DNA from: an uncultured Muribaculaceae bacterium
Lineage (GTDB): Bacteria; Bacteroidota; Bacteroidia; Bacteroidales; Muribaculaceae
Assembly (NCBI GenBank): GCA_910589095.1
Contig: CAJUSN010000085.1
Coordinates: 1 to 10,845 of the forward strand
DNA: 10,845 nucleotides
Direction: 5' to 3'
The position numbers and the translations under genes were made by a program. Positions 6,104 to 10,845 of the stretch are shown one piece after another (within the stretch, counting starts at the first letter, position 1; the number at the start of each line of letters is the position of its first letter). The notes under the pieces are model-generated. The model was not told the origin of the DNA. It did not search any database and saw only the letters and a list, made by a program, of their open reading frames with translations.

Positions 6104-6700
6104 ATGGACACCCACACACCCGACACCGAGAATATCCCCATTGAACATCATCCCTGGCCACCATTTATACCTGAAAACGCCAAAATATTGATAATGGGCA
6201 CCTTCCCACCACCGCGCAGCCGATGGTCCATGGATTTTTATTACCCGAACCGCACAAACGATTTCTGGTACATGATGGGATTGATTTTTCGCGGTGACAA
6301 ATTTGCCTTGTACAATCGAGAAACTGGAACTTTTGATCTTGAAGCTATTAAGACCCTCCTTTTGGAGAAAGGTATAGCTCTCAGCGATACCGGGCGAGAA
6401 GTACGCAGACTACGTGGGAACGCATCCGATAAATTTCTTGAAATCCTGCGACCGGTGCCTCTCAACGAGTTGCTTCTTAAAATGCCTGAATGTAAAACCA
6501 TTGCCACCACCGGCGAGAAAGCTTCGGGAATTGTTGCTGCCATCACCGGCACATTTGTACCACGCATGGGAACCAGTGTCAAAGGGCCCCACGGATTGAC
6601 CATCTGGCGCATGCCATCCACGAGCCGCGCATACCCTATGCCGCTCGTTAAGAAAGCTGAGGTTTATAAGACTCTATTTGAATCGGCCGGACTAATCTGA
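6104..6700 (+). CDS. Uracil-DNA glycosylase superfamily protein (non-Ung type)
   Basis: A 198-residue protein of the UDG-fold superfamily, of the kind annotated 'uracil-DNA glycosylase family protein' in Bacteroides. It is distinct from the family 1 enzyme encoded by ung. Motif A appears as LIMGTFPPPRSRWSMDFYYPN (about 29-49), followed by NDFWYMMGLIF. A central region holds GIALSDTGREVRRLRGNASDKFLE (about 90-113), then IATTGEKA (about 133-140). A C-terminal loop WRMPSTSRAYP (about 168-178) corresponds in position to the DNA-intercalating HPSP-like loop of Ung. Related families excise uracil or hypoxanthine; which base this one removes cannot be read from the sequence. The start at 6104 is chosen because homologues begin shortly before EHHPWPPFIPENAK; the longer open frame upstream overlaps the SPOR gene. 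Residues 35-37 are Pro-Pro-Pro. It is the last gene of the plus-strand run. Confidence 0.82.
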   Translation: MDTHTPDTENIPIEHHPWPPFIPENAKILIMGTFPPPRSRWSMDFYYPNRTNDFWYMMGLIFRGDKFALYNRETGTFDLEAIKTLLLEKGIALSDTGREVRRLRGNASDKFLEILRPVPLNELLLKMPECKTIATTGEKASGIVAAITGTFVPRMGTSVKGPHGLTIWRMPSTSRAYPMPLVKKAEVYKTLFESAGLI

Positions 6701-6752
6701 CTCTCTCCCAACCGTCCCGTTCATTCCCACACAACGGATACCCGCATAAACG

Positions 6753-6793
6753 AATCTTGCCGGGCTACTCATCTGAGTTCGCCCGGCAAGATT
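6753..6793. terminator. Long hairpin between convergent glycosylase and efp genes
   Basis: A perfect 13-bp stem pairs AATCTTGCCGGGC (6753-6765) with GCCCGGCAAGATT (6781-6793). Inside it, ACTC (6767-6770) pairs with GAGT (6775-6778) around ATCT, so the whole element folds as one long hairpin. It sits 52 bp past the glycosylase stop and 28 bp past the efp stop, so it can act on transcripts from both strands. Neither side has a clear U-tract, so it may act by stabilising 3' ends or with Rho rather than as a classical intrinsic terminator. Confidence 0.75.
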
Positions 6794-6821
6794 GCGTAAT
6801 GGGGGAATGTGCCGCGAGAGA

Positions 6822-7388
6822 TTACTGCTTTACACGGCCAATGTAAGAACCGTCGCGGGTATCCACTTCAAGGAGTTCACCTTCATTAATGAACAAGGGA
6901 ACGCGGATTTCAGCACCGGTTTCAAGCGTTGCAGGCTTGAGCGTGTTAGTAGCGGTATCGCCCTTGATACCGGGTTCAGTGTAAGTAACTTTCAGAATAG
7001 TCTTGATGGGCATTTCTGCATAAAGAACAGTGTCGGTCGAAGCATCGCTGACCACTTCTACAGTGTCACCCTCTTTCATGAATGCTGCGCCGGTAACGAG
7101 CTCCTTGCTGATGGGAATCTGCTCGAAAGTTTCGTTGTTCATGAAAATGTCATCGCCACCGTCGGCATAGAGATACTGATAAGGACGACGTTCCACTCTC
7201 ACATCCTCAAGCTTCTCGCCGATATTGAAGCGACGTTCCAGAACGCGGCCATCAACCACATCCTTAAGCTTGGTGCGCATGAAAGTGTTACCCTTGCCGG
7301 GCTTTACGTGAAGGAACTCCACACAGAAGTAAAGACGGCCATCCATGCGGATACATGTGCCGTTTTTGATGTCTTGAGCGTTAATCAT
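6822..7388 (-). CDS. efp: Translation elongation factor P (EF-P)
   Basis: The 188 residues match bacterial EF-P (E. coli 188). EF-P binds between the ribosomal P and E sites and relieves stalling at consecutive prolines. The N-terminal KOW-like domain includes INAQDIKNGTCIRMDGRLYF and the tip loop VKPGKGNTF, placing the functional tip lysine at Lys32. The middle OB domain holds LEDVRVERRPYQYLYADG and FEQIPISKEL. The C-terminal domain holds VTYTEPGIKGDTAT, LETGAEIRVPLFI and DTRDGSYIGRVKQ, the usual ending. The lysine may or may not be modified; no modification gene lies in the window. The start at 7388 is chosen because MINAQDIKNG is the family N-terminus; the frame extends upstream across the promoter. 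It is transcribed alone, convergent with the glycosylase gene. Confidence 0.97.
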   Translation of the reverse strand: MINAQDIKNGTCIRMDGRLYFCVEFLHVKPGKGNTFMRTKLKDVVDGRVLERRFNIGEKLEDVRVERRPYQYLYADGGDDIFMNNETFEQIPISKELVTGAAFMKEGDTVEVVSDASTDTVLYAEMPIKTILKVTYTEPGIKGDTATNTLKPATLETGAEIRVPLFINEGELLEVDTRDGSYIGRVKQ

Positions 7389-7429
7389 ATACGCGATTGT
7401 TTCGTTGTGTTGTTTGATGAAATTTTCCG

Positions 7430-7461
7430 CAAAGATAATAATTTTCCGTCCAACGCGCAAA
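7430..7461 (-). promoter_or_regulatory. efp: Bacteroides-type promoter for efp
   Basis: On the minus strand, TTTG (7461-7458) and TATCTTTG (7437-7430) are separated by exactly 20 bp, a full match to the TTTG / TAnnTTTG pattern. Transcription would start near 7424-7426 and give a leader of about 35 nt before the ATG at 7388. It is the cleanest promoter match in the window. Confidence 0.8.
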
Positions 7462-7606
7462 AAACCACCTCAAAAACCCCCGCTCATCAATATTTTTCAG
7501 TTTCGCAGCAACGTCTACTTTCCGGAAACAGGTTCCCTACAATTTATCCAGGCGTTTATATTTGTGAATTGTGGGTTTGGGATTATGAATTTTGCAATTT
7601 TATCAG

Positions 7607-7614
7607 TAACTTTG
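7607..7614 (+). promoter_or_regulatory. Likely -7 box for the DedA-family gene
   Basis: TAACTTTG matches TAnnTTTG and is identical to the box upstream of maeB. It would start transcription near 7620, leaving about 45-50 nt before the ATG at 7668. No good TTTG lies at the right distance upstream. A second match, TATATTTG at 7557-7564, is an alternative. The remaining divergent region, 7462-7556, shows only a 10-bp palindrome TTTCCGGAAA at 7519-7528 of doubtful meaning. Confidence 0.45.
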
Positions 7615-7667
7615 CTTTCTGATTGTGCGCCGGCTATGGCTCGGTGCTGAAACTATATGTAATTATT

Positions 7668-8345
7668 ATGATCATTGACCCCACACTTCTCGCCATAGTC
7701 AATCCGGCAGAAATTATCAACGACCTACTGAACGCCACTCCCGCAATGGTTTACCTTTTGGTATTCCTTCTCATGATAATCGAAAGCTCCTTTATTCCTT
7801 TCCCCTCTGAAGTAATTATTCCACCGGCCGCTTATCTCGCGTGCACATCACATGAAGTCAACATAGTGGCAGTGTTTCTGCTCGCCACAGCCGGAGCTCT
7901 TGGAGGTGCTCTTATCAACTACTACCTATCAATGTGGATTGGACGTCCGTTAGTGTATAAATTTGCTGATTCCCGTCTTGGCCACGCTTGCCTCATCGAC
8001 CGCAAAAAAGTTGATAACGCCGAACGTTATTTCGACAACCATGGCGCCATCTCCACATTTCTGGGCCGTTTGATTCCCGCCGTCCGACAGCTTATATCCA
8101 TTCCGGCCGGACTGGCCCGAATGAACATAGGCAAGTTCATCCTCTTCACCACTCTTGGTGCATGCGTCTGGAACGCTGTTCTGACTGGTTTGGGGTATTG
8201 GCTCGGAACAGTTGTTTCCCGCGAAGCCCTTTACGGAGCTGTGGAAGAATACAACCAGTATCTTACATACGCAGGAATCGCCATAGGCGTTCTCTGTCTG
8301 GCATTCATCCTCTACAATGCCTTCCGCCCGCACAAACAAGCTTGA
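7668..8345 (+). CDS. DedA-family membrane protein (probable lipid-carrier transporter)
   Basis: A 225-residue polytopic inner-membrane protein. The DedA signatures are present: a re-entrant segment MIIESSFIPFPSEVIIPPAAYLA (about 36-58) with Glu39 and Glu48, and FLGRLIPAVRQLISIPAGLARM (about 131-152) with Arg134 and Arg140. These acidic and basic residues are the conserved functional ones in the family. Membrane segments lie near 27-38, 65-88, 155-180 and 200-218. Some DedA proteins recycle undecaprenyl phosphate or move phosphatidylethanolamine across the membrane, others have unknown substrates; which applies here is inferred only. The ATG at 7668 is chosen over a TTG at 7623 because the predicted transcript starts near 7620 and the upstream codons add no family sequence. 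It precedes rpe by 84 bp on the same strand. Confidence 0.93.
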   Translation: MIIDPTLLAIVNPAEIINDLLNATPAMVYLLVFLLMIIESSFIPFPSEVIIPPAAYLACTSHEVNIVAVFLLATAGALGGALINYYLSMWIGRPLVYKFADSRLGHACLIDRKKVDNAERYFDNHGAISTFLGRLIPAVRQLISIPAGLARMNIGKFILFTTLGACVWNAVLTGLGYWLGTVVSREALYGAVEEYNQYLTYAGIAIGVLCLAFILYNAFRPHKQA

Positions 8346-8429
8346 CTGGTAGCTCCGTGAGCGAGAAGTCACGCTCCAATCACAAGATAAAAAACCGTTT
8401 AATCCACACATTTCCCCATATATACAGTA

Positions 8430-9080
8430 ATGACACAGGTTTCACCTTCACTCCTATCGGCCAACTTTGGCAATCTTGATCAAGACTTGGAAATGCTCAA
8501 CGCATCCGATGCATCGATGCTACATATCGATGTGATGGACGGTGTGTTCGTGCCCAATATCTCTTTCGGCTTCCCCGTGATCGAAGCAATTGCCCGCAAG
8601 GCCGAGAAGCCGCTTGATGTCCATCTCATGATAGTGGATCCCGGACGATATGTGAATCAAGTGCGCGACTGCGGAGCTGCAATCATGAATGTCCACTGGG
8701 AAGCGTGCACTCACCTCGACCGCGTGATCCAACATATACATCAGGCCGGAATGAAAGCAGCTGTCACCTTAAATCCGGCCACTCCGGTTCATTTTCTTGA
8801 AGATATAATCGAGGAGCTTGACATGGTGCTTCTTATGTCGGTAAATCCTGGATTCGCTGCACAGAAATTCATAAAAGGTACGGTAAGAAAGGTGGCGCAG
8901 CTCCGCCAGCTCATCGACGCCCGCCAATCCAAAGCCCTGATTGAAGTGGATGGCGGAATAAATCTTGAGACCGGAGCCGAAGTGGTTGCCGCCGGGGCTG
9001 ATGTTCTCGTAGCCGGCAACTTCGTGTTCAAAGCATCTGACCCGGCTGCTGCCATTGCAAACCTTTCCCGTCTCTCTTAA
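8430..9080 (+). CDS. rpe: Ribulose-phosphate 3-epimerase
   Basis: The 216 residues fit Rpe, a TIM-barrel, metal-dependent enzyme that interconverts ribulose 5-phosphate and xylulose 5-phosphate in the pentose phosphate pathway. The barrel motifs follow in order: PSLLSANFGNL (6-16), LHIDVMDGVFVPNISFG (31-47) with His32 and the catalytic Asp34, DVHLMI (63-68) with His65, the phosphate-loop MSVNPGF (136-142), and EVDGGIN (172-178) with the second catalytic Asp173. The last phosphate-binding segment reads AGNFVFK (195-201), with Asn where many Rpe proteins have Ser. The gap after the DedA-family gene is 84 bp and holds no clear promoter or terminator (only a 5-bp stem GAGCG/CGCTC at 8359-8376), so read-through from the DedA promoter is plausible. 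ftsK starts only 11 bp after its stop. Confidence 0.96.
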   Translation: MTQVSPSLLSANFGNLDQDLEMLNASDASMLHIDVMDGVFVPNISFGFPVIEAIARKAEKPLDVHLMIVDPGRYVNQVRDCGAAIMNVHWEACTHLDRVIQHIHQAGMKAAVTLNPATPVHFLEDIIEELDMVLLMSVNPGFAAQKFIKGTVRKVAQLRQLIDARQSKALIEVDGGINLETGAEVVAAGADVLVAGNFVFKASDPAAAIANLSRLS

Positions 9081-9091
9081 CTTCCAAACAC

Positions 9092-10845
9092 ATGGACTCT
9101 TTTGAACTCTCCACTGACACATACAACCCCTCCGAACTGAGACGCGAGAACCGCCGGCGTCCCCTTCAACCTGTTGACCCCGACCGACTACCTCTTGAGG
9201 ATGTAGACGCCCCAAGAAGACCGTTGGTGCCCGATGAAACGGACACGCGTTCAGAGATGTCATCCGAGGAGACACCTGTCAATCGCCGTCGGGCAGCTTC
9301 AACCCGAGCAGCCGGCAAAACGAAGGTTCCCACCCAAAACAAGGTAACCGCTGCCTCATCAGCGACAAACAATCACAGTACAGAAGCGGAACCCGTGCGC
9401 CCGGAAATCGGTGCGCCGGAAGAAAAAGCAGCATCTCCAACCATCACCATACCCAACATACCGGTGCGCAAACTGTTTGCAGATGAGCGCATCAGTATAT
9501 TTTTCGGTGTGGTCCTGATACTCTTCACCGCCTATCTCCTGGTTGCATCAATTTCCTACATAGCCAACCAGGGAGCTGACCAAAGCGCCCTCCTAAACTC
9601 ATCAGCCGACATAATCAAAGGGCGGGCTGCAGATATAAAAAACACCACGGGATGGGTTGGAGCTTTCCTATCACATTTTCTGATCTACAAGTCCCTGGGG
9701 CTTGGATCATTTATCCTCATGTTCTTTACCGGCGCCCTTGGGCTGCACCTTGTAGGGTTATGCCGAATCCGCTTTTGGTCATTTACGTTCAAATGCCTTG
9801 TCAGTGCCATAGCGGTTTCACTCATAGCCGGTCTGCTTACATTTCAATCTGCCTCCCCTACATTTTGGGGTGGTGAACATGGGTTCTACATCAATCAGCT
9901 CCTGATTGACAATGCGTCACTGTGGAGCGCCGTAGCTTTGGGTGTTGCAATGCTTACAGCTTTGGTGCTCATTTTCCTAAAGCCCATTGCCTTTGTGTGT
10001 GGTAAAGCCGGTGCAAGTTTCTCGCGGCTTCGCTCCCACTGGGCCGAACGTCACAATGCAGCCATTGAGGCCGCCCATCGCACCGAAGTGCGCAAACAGG
10101 CAGAACGGGCAGCTGCAATGGCACGCGCCAACCGCGAACAAGAACAGCAGGCCGCGCGCGAAGCTAAAGCGGCTGCTCAAGCAGCAGAAGCTCAAACTGT
10201 AGCCGAAACTGTATCTGACAATCCTGATGAAGTTATCAATATAGCAGCAGTATCGAAGCCTCAACAACGTGCTGCTGAGGCTGTAGCCACCGAGCCAAAG
10301 CCGGTTGAAATTCCGCAGCCCACAGCTTCTGATGAAGAACCGATGCCGAAACCGGCAGAAAAACCGGCTCCTCTCGACGAACTGTTTACCCCCTTGGCGC
10401 CCAATGACCTTAGTGGACTGTCTGAGCCTGTTGCCGCAGCTGCAACTGTCTCCGCTGAGTTGCCCACATCAGAGAGCAAAACCCTACCTTCGCCCTCCCC
10501 TCTTGCACTGGCAACCGAAGCTACACAGCCAAGCATATCCCTCGACGTGGAAAATACCCAGCCCAGTGAAGAGCTTACCCCTCAGCAGTATACTGATGAC
10601 TCTCACCAAAACGACTTGGAGCCACTGGCAGATCCTCTGGCCGTTGCCACCGTTGAAGAAGAAGCACCCGCCTCGGCACCTGTCACTCCAAACAACGAGG
10701 ATACACCGACGCCTGTCACCCTTCCACCAATGACAGTTACCTTGGCTCCTGAAGCAGAAGCAGCCATAAGCCTTGATGAGGTTAGCGAAGAGAGCACGTC
10801 GGACAGCATAACTAAAACGGAACCGGCCAACTACGACCCTCATGC
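9092..10845 (+). CDS. ftsK: DNA translocase FtsK, N-terminal membrane domain and linker (3' truncated by window edge)
   Basis: An uninterrupted frame of 584 complete codons runs from ATG 9092 to the window end. Residues 1-133 are polar and low in hydrophobic residues, with basic clusters (RRENRRRP, NRRRAASTRAAGKTK), and are probably disordered. Four membrane helices follow at about 134-158, 190-222, 234-251 and 275-297. A GGEHGFYINQLL segment between helices 3 and 4 is typical of the FtsK four-helix domain. Residues about 305-372 are an Ala/Glu/Arg/Gln-rich, probably coiled-coil, stretch. From about 372 the chain is rich in Pro, Glu, Ala and Thr, like FtsK linkers. The last residues read NYDPH, close to the YDP that usually precedes the motor in Bacteroidetes FtsK. 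FtsK anchors at the division septum and pumps DNA to resolve chromosome ends. The ATPase and gamma domains lie outside the window, so the call rests on topology and linker. Start 11 bp after rpe suggests co-transcription. Confidence 0.87.
   Translation, partial: MDSFELSTDTYNPSELRRENRRRPLQPVDPDRLPLEDVDAPRRPLVPDETDTRSEMSSEETPVNRRRAASTRAAGKTKVPTQNKVTAASSATNNHSTEAEPVRPEIGAPEEKAASPTITIPNIPVRKLFADERISIFFGVVLILFTAYLLVASISYIANQGADQSALLNSSADIIKGRAADIKNTTGWVGAFLSHFLIYKSLGLGSFILMFFTGALGLHLVGLCRIRFWSFTFKCLVSAIAVSLIAGLLTFQSASPTFWGGEHGFYINQLLIDNASLWSAVALGVAMLTALVLIFLKPIAFVCGKAGASFSRLRSHWAERHNAAIEAAHRTEVRKQAERAAAMARANREQEQQAAREAKAAAQAAEAQTVAETVSDNPDEVINIAAVSKPQQRAAEAVATEPKPVEIPQPTASDEEPMPKPAEKPAPLDELFTPLAPNDLSGLSEPVAAAATVSAELPTSESKTLPSPSPLALATEATQPSISLDVENTQPSEELTPQQYTDDSHQNDLEPLADPLAVATVEEEAPASAPVTPNNEDTPTPVTLPPMTVTLAPEAEAAISLDEVSEESTSDSITKTEPANYDPH

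Noticed and set aside
7519..7528. 10-bp palindrome TTTCCGGAAA as an operator
   Set aside because: It is a single short palindrome with no second copy and poor placement relative to the best promoter boxes.
6792..7622. 276-codon open frame on the plus strand across efp
   Set aside because: It lies almost wholly antisense to the clear EF-P gene and resembles no family; it is an artefact of efp codon use.
8769..9275. 168-codon minus-strand frame over the rpe/ftsK junction
   Set aside because: It is antisense to two well-supported genes, has no recognisable motif and crosses a gene boundary.

Overview
The window reads as an ordinary housekeeping stretch of a Bacteroidales chromosome, most likely from the Muribaculaceae (S24-7) or a close relative. 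Four things point there. It has a type IX secretion 'plug' gene and a DUF3109 gene, both Bacteroidetes families. Promoter-like sites match the Bacteroides -33 TTTG / -7 TAnnTTTG pattern. Start codons lack Shine-Dalgarno motifs and tend to sit in A/T-rich sequence. A DNA glycosylase of a type common in Bacteroides is present. The placement is inferred from gene content and is not proven.

Layout. Positions 1-2125 hold a minus-strand cluster: ung (uracil-DNA glycosylase), overlapped at its end by the T9SS plug-like protein, then the start of a DUF3109 cysteine-cluster protein that runs off the left edge. Positions 2126-2688 form a divergent, mostly non-coding region. It contains a tRNA-Arg(CCG) with its own promoter and a strong terminator hairpin, then the promoter and roughly 150-nt leader of the next gene. 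Positions 2689-6700 hold a plus-strand run: maeB (malic enzyme fused to a phosphotransacetylase-like domain), a YfcE-type phosphodiesterase, a SPOR-domain lipoprotein and a second UDG-superfamily DNA glycosylase. A 13-bp hairpin at 6753-6793 separates this run from the convergent efp gene (6822-7388, minus). From 7389 a divergent control region leads into a plus-strand group: a DedA-family membrane protein, rpe, and the N-terminal membrane and linker part of ftsK, which is cut by the right edge.

How the genes relate. Most act in separate core processes: pyruvate/NADPH supply (MaeB), pentose phosphate metabolism (Rpe), base-excision repair (two glycosylases), translation (tRNA-Arg, EF-P), envelope lipid transport and cell-wall or division functions (DedA, SPOR lipoprotein, FtsK) and secretion (plug). 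I see no mobile element, CRISPR array, phage, toxin-antitoxin or defence module, and no convincing undescribed multi-gene system.

The points most worth a second look are small. The tRNA-Arg carries a paired change at the D-loop/T-loop contact (A19-U56 in place of G19-C56). The maeB leader has four complementary GCGGA/TCCGC elements and a short upstream reading frame. FtsK has about 130 residues before its first membrane helix. The second glycosylase carries a Pro-Pro-Pro run in its active-site motif and lies next to efp.
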